A DNA stretch of 64,000 nucleotides, taken from positions 310,001 to 374,000 of the forward strand of contig JBBRNL010000002.1 of the NCBI GenBank assembly GCA_038230335.1, read 5' to 3'. The notes under the pieces are model-generated. The model saw only the letters and a program-made list of their open reading frames with translations, was not told where the DNA came from and did not search any database. The first letter of the stretch is position 1; each line of letters opens with the position of its first letter. Both the position numbers and the translations under genes were made by a program. Source of the DNA: JBBRDU01 sp038230335. Its GTDB lineage: Bacteria; Verrucomicrobiota; Verrucomicrobiia; Chthoniobacterales; UBA10450. This document shows, piece by piece, positions 1-8,878 of this stretch.

Positions 1-1664
1 GGAAAATCAAACTGCCCGTCCAGCATATTGGGGCCCACGAATGACATGATGCCGGCGCGATCCTTGAAAGTTTCGCCGACAAGGTAGAGGGGGGAATCGG
101 CCGGACGCTTCACGCGTTCGCGCAGAGCGGCCCGGAATTTCCACCAGAAACTGGGCAGGATATGCTTGACCGCGTCGAGCCGGAAGCCATCGAGCTTGTA
201 GGCGTTGGCCCACCAGATGGAGTTATCGATCAGAGCCCGAACCGGCTCATCTTTCGAAAAATCGAATGAGGGCAGATAAGGCTCGAACCAAGTGGTGAAC
301 TGTTGCTCATCCCAAAGTCGAAGATTCTTTTTGCCGTTAGGCAGATCAAGCGAGCCGAACCAGTCGCGGTGTTCCTTCCACCATGGGTGCTGTTCGTGCA
401 CATGATGCAGAACGAGATCTGCGATGACTTTCATGCCGTGCGCGTGCGCGTCTTCGACCAAGTCCTTGAGATCCTGCGCGGTCCCGATATGTGGATCGAT
501 TTCATCCGAAGAAACCGGCCAGTATCCGTGGTAGCCCGTGTACCAACGATGCGGTTCGGGAGATTCCTGGTAAGCGATATCCGGATTCCTGTTGAGCGGC
601 GCCACCCAGATTGTGTTCACGCCCAGCTTCTCAAAGTAGCCGTCGTCGATCTTCTGCTTCACGCCGCGCAGATCGCCACCGTGATAATTGGCTGGCGGGA
701 GCACGTTGGGATTATCGACCGGATGATCGTTGGACGAATCGCCGTCGACGAACCGATCCGTAAACGCATAATAGAGAACAGCATCCTGCCACCGGGATTT
801 GCCGGAAGAACCCAATGGACAGCGGAGCACATTGCTGGAGACGCCGTCTGCCGTGGCGCCGATGATTCGCACGAAGCCGGTTGAGTTACGCGGCAGCGGG
901 ACCTCCATCTTGTTACCGTCGAAATGTGCGGAAAAGGGTTTGGCTCCGCCTTCCGTTTCAAACACCACGGAAGTTTTGGCCAGCGAGATATCTTTGGTGG
1001 CGGTTCGGATCACCAGTGCTTTCGCCGACATCTTATCGGCGTAAATAACGGGTGCGGCCTTCTGCGGCTCTCCGCCGATGGTGATGACGGAGTTTTTGTC
1101 ACCGAGACCGTTGTCCTCGCTTTGCGGGTTAGCCGGATCCTGCATCCATTTTCCGTCCACCACAAACTTGTACGAGCAACGGCCCGGCTTAAGCGGCACG
1201 CTCAGGGTGAATTCTCCGCTCGGGTTGGGCCCGGTCATGGGATTCTTGTCGGCACTCCAGCCGTTGAACGAACCGGCTACCGCCACCTTGGTCGCCGCGC
1301 CTGGAGGCTTGAAGGTGAAGGCATGCGGCTCGACGCCGGTCCCGCATGCCAGGGTCAAGACCGTGCTGAGATTGGAACCATCGCCACTTGCTCGAATCGG
1401 CACATCGTACAGGCCACGTTGTTTCGCACGAACGCGTAGTTGAAACGTGGCGGGATCCCACGTCGCCTCGACGTCATCCGTGCCCCGAACCTCGAGTTTT
1501 TCCTTGCCGGTCGCGTGGAAAAACCGGTGCATGTCGAGGGCCACCTCTTCGCCCGGCGCGACATATTGGACCGGGATGGCTCCCAGAAACGCGCTATCCG
1601 CGCGCACGCAGACGGTGGAGCCACACAAAGCGACAAGCCAAATCGAAGAGCGGAGAAAATTCAC
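1..1664 (-). CDS. Secreted GH13 alpha-amylase-like glycosidase (5' part, cut by window edge)
   Basis: The frame is open from a GTG at 1664 to the left edge (554 codons visible, stop not seen). The first ~20 residues (MNFLRSSIWLVALCGSTVCV) look like a signal peptide, so the enzyme is probably exported. An N-terminal beta domain is followed at about residues 130-190 by a CBM48-like module (VAVAGSFNGWSAD... YKFVVDGKWM). The GH13 barrel begins near residue 275 (ALYYAFTDRFVDGD). The nucleophile motif DGFRLDAVKH places the catalytic Asp at 497, and VGETF places the acid/base Glu at 531. The expected role is hydrolysis of alpha-1,4-glucans outside the cytoplasm. It is related in function to the GH13 gene at 47290-51366 but has a different modular layout. 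GTG is chosen because the signal peptide begins there. The family call is strong; exact substrate is unknown. Confidence 0.85.
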   Translation of the reverse strand, partial: MNFLRSSIWLVALCGSTVCVRADSAFLGAIPVQYVAPGEEVALDMHRFFHATGKEKLEVRGTDDVEATWDPATFQLRVRAKQRGLYDVPIRASGDGSNLSTVLTLACGTGVEPHAFTFKPPGAATKVAVAGSFNGWSADKNPMTGPNPSGEFTLSVPLKPGRCSYKFVVDGKWMQDPANPQSEDNGLGDKNSVITIGGEPQKAAPVIYADKMSAKALVIRTATKDISLAKTSVVFETEGGAKPFSAHFDGNKMEVPLPRNSTGFVRIIGATADGVSSNVLRCPLGSSGKSRWQDAVLYYAFTDRFVDGDSSNDHPVDNPNVLPPANYHGGDLRGVKQKIDDGYFEKLGVNTIWVAPLNRNPDIAYQESPEPHRWYTGYHGYWPVSSDEIDPHIGTAQDLKDLVEDAHAHGMKVIADLVLHHVHEQHPWWKEHRDWFGSLDLPNGKKNLRLWDEQQFTTWFEPYLPSFDFSKDEPVRALIDNSIWWANAYKLDGFRLDAVKHILPSFWWKFRAALRERVKRPADSPLYLVGETFKDRAGIMSFVGPNMLDGQFDF

Positions 1665-1962
1665 GGCGCCAGCGTATCGGGAAATCTTCTCCCGCGCCAA
1701 GTGCGCTTTTCTCTCGCTTGCTCCGAGCGCAGCGATGAAGGCATCGTGACGTGGAGAGTGATCAGCGGCGTGCTCTTGTTGGAAGAAGGCGATGGAGGTC
1801 AATCGTCCCTACCGTATCTGCGCGGGAACAGGTAGGGGCAGTTCGCTGAACTGCCTTCCCAGTGCGTGAAGGGCTTTTACGCTCCCTCGTCTGAGGTTAC
1901 AGCCGACGCTTTTGATTGTTTGCCGGTTGCGTCGCCAACAGATCGCACTGTAAAGATGAGCC
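1665..1962. other. Intergenic region between divergent genes
   Basis: About 300 bases separate the amylase-like gene (minus) from the glycan locus (plus). No convincing gene is seen. It contains the perfect hairpin at 1837-1855, and promoters for both directions are expected here. I see no clear -35/-10 pair. Confidence 0.5.
1837..1855. repeat. Small palindromic repeat (8-bp stem, 3-nt loop)
   Basis: GGCAGTTC and GAACTGCC form a perfect inverted repeat around a GCT loop. Its build (7-8 bp stem, 3-nt loop, intergenic) matches the palindrome at 42607-42623, suggesting REP-like dispersed elements. It is not followed by a T-run, so an intrinsic terminator is unlikely. Confidence 0.45.
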
Positions 1963-2700
1963 ATGCTGAATGGCCAAAAGATCGTGGTGGTGATGCCAGC
2001 GTATAACGCCGCTCGCACCTTGCGCCGGACTTATGAGGAAGTCATGGCGCAGGGAATCGTGGACCTCATCATTCTGGTCGACGACGCCAGTCAGGACGAG
2101 ACCGTAGCGATCGCGCGCACCTTTGAGTACATGCAAGTCGAAGTGCATCCCATGAATCGTGGCTACGGTGGGAATCAGAAGACTTGTTATCGACTCGCCC
2201 TGGCGGCCGGGGCAGACATCGTGGTCATGATCCACCCCGACTATCAGTACACTCCGCAGCTTTTGCCCGCGATCGCCTCGATGGTGGCGAGTGGTCTGTA
2301 TCCTTGCGTGCTGGCCTCGCGCATTCTCGGTGGCGGCGCGCTGCGCGGCGGTATGCCGGTTTGGAAATACCTGGCCAATCGCGCACTCACTCTGGCCGAG
2401 AATCTTCTGCTCAACGCAAAACTATCGGAATACCACACCGGGTACCGCGCTTTCGCGCGCAGTTTGCTCGAGCGCCTGCCGCTCGAGGCGAACTCGGATG
2501 ACTTCGTCTTCGACAACCAGATGCTCGCGCAAATCGTTTGGCTCGGCTACGCCATCGGAGAAGTCACCTGCCCGGCGAAATACATGCCGGAAGCGTCGTC
2601 CATTAATTTCCGTCGCAGCGTCCGCTACGGCCTGGGATGCCTGGAAACAGGCTTGCGTTTTCGCCTGGCCCGTTGGCGCTTAGCCCCGCCCTTCGCGTAA
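1963..2700 (+). CDS. Family 2 glycosyltransferase (dolichol-phosphate mannosyltransferase-like)
   Basis: A 245-residue GT2 enzyme with a GT-A fold. The N-terminus KIVVVMPAYNAARTL is the nucleotide-binding strand. LVDDASQDET (about residues 34-43) is the usual first acidic motif, and MIHPDYQY (about 89-96) occupies the metal/DxD position, with one Asp only. No membrane helices are visible, so it is probably cytoplasmic or peripheral, adding a sugar to a lipid carrier or glycan. It is the first gene of a plus-strand cluster of glycosyltransferases, a flippase and methyltransferases, which supports surface-glycan synthesis. The ATG at 1963 is the only good start before the conserved strand. Donor and acceptor cannot be read from sequence. 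Confidence 0.88.
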   Translation: MLNGQKIVVVMPAYNAARTLRRTYEEVMAQGIVDLIILVDDASQDETVAIARTFEYMQVEVHPMNRGYGGNQKTCYRLALAAGADIVVMIHPDYQYTPQLLPAIASMVASGLYPCVLASRILGGGALRGGMPVWKYLANRALTLAENLLLNAKLSEYHTGYRAFARSLLERLPLEANSDDFVFDNQMLAQIVWLGYAIGEVTCPAKYMPEASSINFRRSVRYGLGCLETGLRFRLARWRLAPPFA

Positions 2701-2736
2701 CAGGTGGATCGCGATCTCCGAGCGCGATGGTCATGG

Positions 2737-2753
2737 GAGCAGCATCGCTGCTC
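2737..2753. other. Stem-loop between two glycosyltransferase genes
   Basis: GAGCAGC and GCTGCTC form a perfect 7-bp stem around ATC, in the 119-bp gap upstream of the GT2 gene at 2820. The following ATAATAATAAG is not a T-run, so it may be an attenuator-like or mRNA-processing hairpin and not a classical terminator. Confidence 0.35.
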
Positions 2754-2819
2754 ATAATAATAAGCGCTAAAATTGGGTTTGGGTTTCGACCCGTTCATCG
2801 GTGTAGTCTATGGAGAGTT

Positions 2820-3779
2820 ATGTCCACGCTCCTGATCTCAGTGATCGTCCCGGTGTTTAACGAGGCGGAGAATCTTCGGCTGCTCATCCCGGCGCTGTTC
2901 GAGAACCTGTCCCGGCTGGGCCGGCCCTTTGAATTAATCGTGGTCGACGATGGCAGCAGCGATAGTACTGCAACAGTCCTGCGTGACTTGCACCGCCCCG
3001 AACTCCGGGTCGTCCAGCTTCGACGGAACGCCGGCCAAACGGCTGCCCTCATGGCTGGCATTCACGCCGCCAAAGGGGATGTCCTTGTTTCGATGGACGG
3101 CGATTTGCAGAACGATCCGGTCGACATTGCACCGCTCGTGGCCAGGCTTGATGAAGGGTTCGATGTTGTTTCAGGATGGCGGACTGATCGGAAAGACGCG
3201 GCTATCCGTCGGAATTTGCTCAGCCGGGTGGCCAACCGATTCATCTCGGCTGTATCCGGAATTCACCTGCACGACTACGGGTGTTCGCTCAAGGCCTATC
3301 GGCGCAGCGCCTTGGAGGGCGTGCAATTGTACGGAGAGATGCATCGCTTTATTCCGATCTATGCCTACTGGAACGGCGCGCGCGTGACTGAGATTCCGGT
3401 CACGCATCAGCCCCGGCAGCACGGTTCCTCTCACTACGGCCTGAAACGGATTCCCAAGGTGTTTCTCGATCTGCTCGTGGTTGTCTTCCTGCACCGTTTT
3501 GGACAGCGCCCCATGTATGTCTTTGGCACGGTCGGCCTGCTCAGCATGGCGGTCGGCGCAGTCGCCGGTGCCACGGCGGTTTACTACAAATACTTTGGCG
3601 GAAAATCGTTCATCGAAACTCCTTTGCCGCTTCTTTTCGTGCTGGCTTTGATCACGGGCGTTATGTGTTTTCTGATGGGACTGCTCGCCGAGTTGTTAGT
3701 CCGCACGTATTACGAGTCGCAAAACAAGACGACCTACAACGTGGCCACGGCCGAAATAGTGAGCGAACCTCATCCGTAA
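2820..3779 (+). CDS. Membrane-anchored family 2 glycosyltransferase (GtrB/ArnC-like)
   Basis: A 319-residue GT2 of the polyprenyl-phosphate glycosyltransferase type. It has VIVPVFNEAENL near residue 8, VDDGSSDST near 42, SMDGDLQNDP near 93 (DxD), and a C-terminal pair of transmembrane helices (about 234-258 and 272-298). This build transfers a sugar from a nucleotide donor to undecaprenyl phosphate on the inner face of the membrane. The ATG at 2820 is preferred over an upstream in-frame start because GGAGAG lies just before it and homology begins there. The product probably feeds the GT-C or TMTC-like transferases encoded at 15-27 kb; that link is inferred. Confidence 0.87.
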   Translation: MSTLLISVIVPVFNEAENLRLLIPALFENLSRLGRPFELIVVDDGSSDSTATVLRDLHRPELRVVQLRRNAGQTAALMAGIHAAKGDVLVSMDGDLQNDPVDIAPLVARLDEGFDVVSGWRTDRKDAAIRRNLLSRVANRFISAVSGIHLHDYGCSLKAYRRSALEGVQLYGEMHRFIPIYAYWNGARVTEIPVTHQPRQHGSSHYGLKRIPKVFLDLLVVVFLHRFGQRPMYVFGTVGLLSMAVGAVAGATAVYYKYFGGKSFIETPLPLLFVLALITGVMCFLMGLLAELLVRTYYESQNKTTYNVATAEIVSEPHP

Positions 3780-3802
3780 ACTCGTTAGCCAAACCGTAAA
3801 CT

Positions 3803-5671
3803 ATGTGTGGGATTTGCGGTTTTGTCGGTGCCGGATCGGACGAGGACCTGGACCGCATGTCCGTTCTCCTGCGCCATCGCGGGCCGGACGATTCGGGAAC
3901 CTGGAAGTCAGGAGAAACGCGCGTTCATTTGGCCAGCCGGCGTTTGGCCGTGACCGATCTGCCGGGCGGACATCAGCCCATGGCAAGCGCGGACGGCGAA
4001 CTCATCATCGTTTTCAACGGCGAGATCTACAATCACAGAGATCTTCGCCAGGAATTGCAGAGCTGCGGGCACCGCTTTCAGACGGATCATTCCGACACGG
4101 AAGTCGTCTTGTACGGTTATCGGGAATGGGGTGCGAAGCTTCCGGAGCGCCTCAATGGGATGTGGGCTTTTGCCATTTACGATAAGACGCGCGCTCTTCT
4201 CTTTTGCAGTCGCGATCGTTTCGGGAAAAAGCCCTTCTTCTATACGAAAAGAAAGGATGGTTTCGCATTTTCCTCCGAACTCACTTCGCTGGTGGCGCAT
4301 CCAGATGTTCCTCGGACGATCTCACGGCGCGCCTTGCGGAAGTATTTCGCCTACGGCTATATCCCTTCGCCCTGGTCGATTCTGGAAGGCGTCCAAAAAC
4401 TTCCGGGTGGCTGTTCGCTTTACCTCAACGTGCACAATGCAGAGGTACGGATTGAGCGGTATTGGGACCTGCGGCTCGAACCGTTCGACACGATCCCGCG
4501 CTATCCCGAAGAAGAGTGGGGCGAACAAATACGTGACCTTTTGGACCGCGCCGTCCAACGGCGTTTGGTCGCCGACGTTCCCGTCGGGGTGTTTCTGAGC
4601 GGCGGAATCGATTCATCGGCCATCGCGGCGTTTGCCTCGCGTCATGTGGCGGATGGTCAACTCAAGACGTTTAGCATCGGATTCGAAGAAAAAACGTTCA
4701 ACGAGACAGAGTTCGCGGAGCAGGTAAGCAAGTTCCTCCGCACGGATCATTACCGGGAAACGCTCTCGGCGCGGCGCGCGCTCGACTTAATCGAACCCTG
4801 CGTCGATCGACTCGACGAACCGATGGGGGACTCCTCGCTATTGCCTACCTACCTGGTCAGTGGTGTGGCTCGTCAACACGTTACGGTCGCCTTAGGAGGA
4901 GACGGCGGCGATGAACTGTTTGCCGGGTACGATCCGTTTCGGGCCCTGCGGCGGGCCGAGCTTTATCGGAAATTTTTTCCACGACCGATCCATTCTGCGA
5001 TTAAGGCAATTTTTGATCGCATGCCCGTCTCGCGCGCGAACATGGCATTGGATTTCCGTATCAAACGTGGTCTGCGCGGAATGAGCTACGAGCCGAAGTT
5101 TTGGTTACCCGTTTGGATGGCTCCGCTCGATCAAGCCTCTCTGGCAGAGCTGTTCGCCGAGCCCATTGATGTGGAAGAGGTTTACGCGGAGGCCATCGAA
5201 CAATGGGACAGCTGTGAGCAAACGGACCTGGTCGACAAGACGCTGCAATTCTATTCCAAACTTTATCTACAGGATGACATTCTGGTGAAAGTGGACCGAG
5301 CCAGCATGATGCACAGCCTCGAAGTGCGGGCGCCTTTTCTGGATATGGAGCTGGTCGATTTCGTTCGGCGCATTCCCAGCTCATTCAAGTATCGAAGCGG
5401 CACCACCAAATACATCCTAAAAAAAGCTCTGGAGAAGGTGTTGCCAGACAACATCCTGCATCGGCAAAAAAAGGGATTCGGCGTGCCGGTGGCCTCTTGG
5501 TTCAAAGAGGACGCGCTCAACCTGTCATGGCCGCAAACGTCCAGCCTGGACGGGAGAGTGATTGCTCGCAAACTGGCCGCACACGCGACTGGGAAATTCG
5601 ATGAGTCCGCCTTTCTCTGGAGCGCATTCGTTTTAACAAGGTGGTCTGCGGCGAATCACGTGCCGGTTTGA
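3803..5671 (+). CDS. asnB: Asparagine synthase (glutamine-hydrolysing), AsnB type
   Basis: A 622-residue two-domain amidotransferase. The mature N-terminal Cys2 in MCGICGF is the class II glutaminase nucleophile. The synthetase domain carries the PP-loop VFLSGGIDSSA near residues 262-272 that binds ATP pyrophosphate. Full length fits AsnB. In isolation it would make asparagine from aspartate, ATP and glutamine. In glycan loci such genes often amidate sugar carboxylates or lipid-linked intermediates, and its place between two glycosyltransferase genes favours that alternative. It lies 23 bp after the GT2 gene and 19 bp before a GT4 gene, so it is probably co-transcribed. Confidence 0.9.
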   Translation: MCGICGFVGAGSDEDLDRMSVLLRHRGPDDSGTWKSGETRVHLASRRLAVTDLPGGHQPMASADGELIIVFNGEIYNHRDLRQELQSCGHRFQTDHSDTEVVLYGYREWGAKLPERLNGMWAFAIYDKTRALLFCSRDRFGKKPFFYTKRKDGFAFSSELTSLVAHPDVPRTISRRALRKYFAYGYIPSPWSILEGVQKLPGGCSLYLNVHNAEVRIERYWDLRLEPFDTIPRYPEEEWGEQIRDLLDRAVQRRLVADVPVGVFLSGGIDSSAIAAFASRHVADGQLKTFSIGFEEKTFNETEFAEQVSKFLRTDHYRETLSARRALDLIEPCVDRLDEPMGDSSLLPTYLVSGVARQHVTVALGGDGGDELFAGYDPFRALRRAELYRKFFPRPIHSAIKAIFDRMPVSRANMALDFRIKRGLRGMSYEPKFWLPVWMAPLDQASLAELFAEPIDVEEVYAEAIEQWDSCEQTDLVDKTLQFYSKLYLQDDILVKVDRASMMHSLEVRAPFLDMELVDFVRRIPSSFKYRSGTTKYILKKALEKVLPDNILHRQKKGFGVPVASWFKEDALNLSWPQTSSLDGRVIARKLAAHATGKFDESAFLWSAFVLTRWSAANHVPV

Positions 5672-5690
5672 GCGCGGACGGACGACCCTG

Positions 5691-6866
5691 ATGCGACTCC
5701 TGCTCATCAATTACGAATATCCGCCGGTGGGCGGGGGAGCTGCCACCGCCACGGAAGCGCTTGGGCGCGAATTTGTCAGGCTGGGACACTCGGTCGTCGT
5801 TCTGACCGGCAGTTATAAAGATTTGCCGGCTTCTTGCGAAGCGGACGGCATTATTGTTCGGCGGATCCCCGCGCTGCGGCGGCGCTTGGAGAAATCGGGG
5901 ATTGTTGAGATGACGTCTTTTCTCGTGGCCGGACAGCTTGTCGCACCCTCGCTGATTCGTCGCCATCGGATTGAAGGCACGATCGCCTTCTTCTCGTTCC
6001 CCAGCGGCCCGGTCGCTCTGGCCGGTTGGGCCCAGTGCGGTGTGCCTTACGTCGTTGCTTTGCGAGGAGGCGACGTACCCGGGACCGAACCGTCCCTCCG
6101 ATTCATGCATCAGTTTTTGCAGCCATTAAGGCGCGCTATTTTACGGCGCGCTCTGGCCGTAGTGGCCAATTCGGAGGGCCTGAAGAAAATGGCCGAGAGC
6201 AGCGACGCCGTGTCGGTCCGGGTTATTCCGAATGGCGTCGATACGAGCCTGTTCAGACCGGGTCCGGGCCGGACGGTCGGATCTCATCCTTTACGCGTGA
6301 TCTTCGTTGGTCGTTTGCGATCCCAGAAAAATGTTCCGGTGCTCTTTCAGCAGCTTGCTCGGCTGCCCGCGGGAACCTGGAAACTGGATCTGGTCGGAGA
6401 TGGACCGCTCAGAAAAGAACTATTCTCTCTGGCCGACCGTCTTGGCCTAACGAATTCCATTACCTGGCATGGCTGGATTCCCCGATTGCAGCTGCGAGAT
6501 CTGTATCAGGACTGCGATTGCCTCGTGAATCCTTCTCTCTACGAAGGGATGGCGAATGCCGTGCTCGAGGCGATGGCCAGCGAGTTGGCTGTGCTGGCCA
6601 GTAAAGTTCCGGGCAACAGTGACCTCGTGCTCCACGGGGAGACCGGATATCTTTTTGACCTCCTGCATCCGGACGAACTGGGAGATGGGCTCCTGGCCTT
6701 GACCCGCGAAAGCCAGCAGTGCCGCCGCTTCGGTGCTGCTGGGCGCGCGCGCGTGGCGCGATTGTTTTCCTGGGCGGCAGCGGCGGCATCTTATGTGTCA
6801 CTCTTCGAGCCGGTCGGCGTTACCTCGCTGACAAATAGCGAGAGCGGATCCAGCCCATCTCTCTGA
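5691..6866 (+). CDS. Family 4 glycosyltransferase
   Basis: A 391-residue GT-B enzyme. The N-terminal half opens with LLLINYEYPPVGGGAATAT, the glycine-rich acceptor-side loop common in WaaG/Pel-type GT4s. The C-terminal half holds VIFVGRLRSQKNVPVL (about 203-218) and the E-x7-E nucleotide-sugar motif EGMANAVLEAMASELAV (about 285-301). It is expected to transfer a hexose from UDP- or GDP-sugar during assembly of a cell-surface glycan. It starts 19 bp after asnB and ends 27 bp before a methyltransferase, consistent with one operon. No membrane helix is seen. Sugar specificity is not predictable. Confidence 0.88.
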   Translation: MRLLLINYEYPPVGGGAATATEALGREFVRLGHSVVVLTGSYKDLPASCEADGIIVRRIPALRRRLEKSGIVEMTSFLVAGQLVAPSLIRRHRIEGTIAFFSFPSGPVALAGWAQCGVPYVVALRGGDVPGTEPSLRFMHQFLQPLRRAILRRALAVVANSEGLKKMAESSDAVSVRVIPNGVDTSLFRPGPGRTVGSHPLRVIFVGRLRSQKNVPVLFQQLARLPAGTWKLDLVGDGPLRKELFSLADRLGLTNSITWHGWIPRLQLRDLYQDCDCLVNPSLYEGMANAVLEAMASELAVLASKVPGNSDLVLHGETGYLFDLLHPDELGDGLLALTRESQQCRRFGAAGRARVARLFSWAAAAASYVSLFEPVGVTSLTNSESGSSPSL

Positions 6867-6893
6867 ATTTCGACCGAAAAAGAATTTTCAACC

Positions 6894-7727
6894 ATGACCG
6901 ATGACACGGAAGCTCGGTTCGATTTTGGCCGAAACTGGAAAGCCTATTCCGAAAACGCCATCACTCCGGCTCGCTTGGAACAGGCGCGGCAGGATCTGGA
7001 CGCTCTGCTGGGCGACATCCCGATGACGGGCCGCTCCTTTCTCGACATTGGTTTCGGTCAGGGTCTGACTTTGCTGCTGGCTGTTTCGCGCGGAGCGCAG
7101 GTCGTAGGCTGCGATGTGAATCCTCTCTGCGCCGACGTTCTCGCTCAGAATCAGGCTCGATACTTTCCCGAACTGGCAGGCCAATGCATCCCGGTAGTGG
7201 TCGGTTCCATTTTGGACGTTCCGGTTGTCGAAAAGTTGCGTGATCAATCAGCCCGACCGGATGTACGCGCCTACGACGTGGTTCATGCGTGGGGTGTGCT
7301 GCATCATACCGGTGACATGAAGCGGGCGATTGCGATGGCTGCCTCGCTCGTCCGCCCGGGGGGCCACTTCATTATCGCGATTTACGCCCGCCATTGGTCG
7401 AGCTCCTCGTGGCGGGCCATCAAGCGCCTCTACAATCGCAGCTCTCCGAGTTGGCAACGTCTCTGGCTGTGGTCTCTTTACCCCACCATCTATGCCGCAA
7501 AATGGCTGGTGACGCGGCGTAACCCGCTGCGACAATCTCGCGGGATGGATTTCTACTACGATGTGGTCGATTGGGTGGGGGGATATCCGTATGAGTACGC
7601 GTCGCCTCATGAGATCATGCAGATCGTTGAACCGCTCGGATTCAAACTGGATCGAATCATTGCGACAACGGTCCCGACCGGATGCAATCAATATGTTTTT
7701 GAGGCAAAGCAAGAGATTCGATCCTGA
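6894..7727 (+). CDS. Class I SAM-dependent methyltransferase (paralogue of 10893-11675)
   Basis: A 277-residue protein with the SAM-binding motif I FLDIGFGQGLTLLLA (about 47-61), an acidic residue ending strand 2 (VVGCDVNPL) and the motif HAWGVLHHTGDM (about 132-143) seen in Methyltransf_11/UbiE-like enzymes. It probably methylates a sugar or lipid-linked intermediate. The minus-strand gene at 10893 is a clear paralogue: both begin FxFGxNWxxYSE, share LDIGFGQGL and WGVLHHTGDM, and have the same C-terminal region ending in TGCNxxxFxxK. Two variants in one locus suggest methylation at two positions or a recent duplication. Acceptor unknown. Confidence 0.85.
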   Translation: MTDDTEARFDFGRNWKAYSENAITPARLEQARQDLDALLGDIPMTGRSFLDIGFGQGLTLLLAVSRGAQVVGCDVNPLCADVLAQNQARYFPELAGQCIPVVVGSILDVPVVEKLRDQSARPDVRAYDVVHAWGVLHHTGDMKRAIAMAASLVRPGGHFIIAIYARHWSSSSWRAIKRLYNRSSPSWQRLWLWSLYPTIYAAKWLVTRRNPLRQSRGMDFYYDVVDWVGGYPYEYASPHEIMQIVEPLGFKLDRIIATTVPTGCNQYVFEAKQEIRS

Positions 7728-7762
7728 CGGCAGGATGTTATGACAGCGGAAATGGCAACGGC

Positions 7763-8878
7763 TTGGTGAACATTGTCGTGATCATCGATTCGCTGCAGCG
7801 ACACGGCGCGCAACGCTTTCTCACTCAGTTAGTGCGCGGACTGCAGGAGCGGGGCTATACCCAGACGGTCATCACTTTGAACGACGTCGGTGCGGACGAC
7901 GTGGAAGAGAGCCTGGTCAAGGCGAACTGCAAGGTTATCCGAATCGGCCGGCGCGCGTTCCTCCTGGGCGGTTTTGGCTGGTGGCAGCTCATTCGCATTC
8001 TGCGATGCCTTCAGCCGGATGTGGTCATGACGATGCTCGATTTTGCCGACACGCTCGGACGTCCAGCCGCCCGGATGGCTGGTTGCGCCGCGGTTGTCAC
8101 ATCGATTCGAGCTCGTAATCTCGCGAAACCGGCGTGGCGGCGCTGGCTTGATCGCCAAACGATTCCATGGGCGCGGAAAGTCGTTTTTAACAGCGAGCAG
8201 ATCGTCGCTTACGGCTGCGCCCGGGAAGGCGTGCGGCCGGAGCAGGTGGTCGTTATCCCGAATGGCGTAGACGATCTACGCGCGCGCGCCACCAGGTTGC
8301 GTCAGGAGTATCGTCGACAGCTTGGAATTCCGGATAAAACGGTGTTGCTCGGCGCAGTCGGCCGGCTGCATCGGCAAAAAAATTATGATCTTCTTCTTCA
8401 ATCTGTCGCCAAATTGCGAACGAGCGATGATTGGAAATTGATGGTGATCGGTGAAGGTCCGGAACGAAATGGCCTGGTCCGTTTAGCTGCCGCGCTGAAA
8501 CTGGAAGATCGCGTGATCTGGTTAGGAGAGCGGGCTGATGTGGAAGGATGGTACGCCGCCATGGATATTTTTGCTCATCCCGCGCGCTTTGAAGGGATGC
8601 CGAATGCCGTGATGGAAGCGATGGCGAGCGGACTTGCCGTGGTGGCGTCAAATGTCGATGGCACGAAGGATTTGATCGATAACGGGCGAACGGGATATCT
8701 GGTTGAGCCCGGAGATCTGGATGGTTTCGTCGCGCGCATCAGCCAGCTCCTGCGCAGTCCGCGAGAACGCGGCACGATGGGGGAAGAGGCGCATGGCGAG
8801 ATGCTGGAGCGCTTCAGCATCGATCAGATGGTGCTTTCTTACGACCAGCTGTTCCAATCTCTGCTCGTCGCAGCGTGA
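7763..8878 (+). CDS. Family 4 glycosyltransferase
   Basis: A 371-residue GT-B enzyme. IDSLQRHGAQRFLTQLVRGL is the acceptor-side N-terminus, VVIPNGVDDLRAR marks the linker, LGAVGRLHRQKNYDLLLQ (about 194-211) begins the donor domain, and EGMPNAVMEAMASGLAVVAS (about 277-296) is the E-x7-E motif. No ATG is in frame near the conserved start, so translation begins at TTG 7763 or GTG 7766. Its stop overlaps the start of the flippase gene (TGATG), which implies translational coupling. The role is in the same glycan pathway; sugar unknown. Confidence 0.86.
   Translation: MVNIVVIIDSLQRHGAQRFLTQLVRGLQERGYTQTVITLNDVGADDVEESLVKANCKVIRIGRRAFLLGGFGWWQLIRILRCLQPDVVMTMLDFADTLGRPAARMAGCAAVVTSIRARNLAKPAWRRWLDRQTIPWARKVVFNSEQIVAYGCAREGVRPEQVVVIPNGVDDLRARATRLRQEYRRQLGIPDKTVLLGAVGRLHRQKNYDLLLQSVAKLRTSDDWKLMVIGEGPERNGLVRLAAALKLEDRVIWLGERADVEGWYAAMDIFAHPARFEGMPNAVMEAMASGLAVVASNVDGTKDLIDNGRTGYLVEPGDLDGFVARISQLLRSPRERGTMGEEAHGEMLERFSIDQMVLSYDQLFQSLLVAA

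Noticed and set aside
2637..2819. N-terminal extension of the GT2 gene at 2820
   Set aside because: It overlaps the previous gene and lacks homology; a ribosome-binding site precedes ATG 2820.
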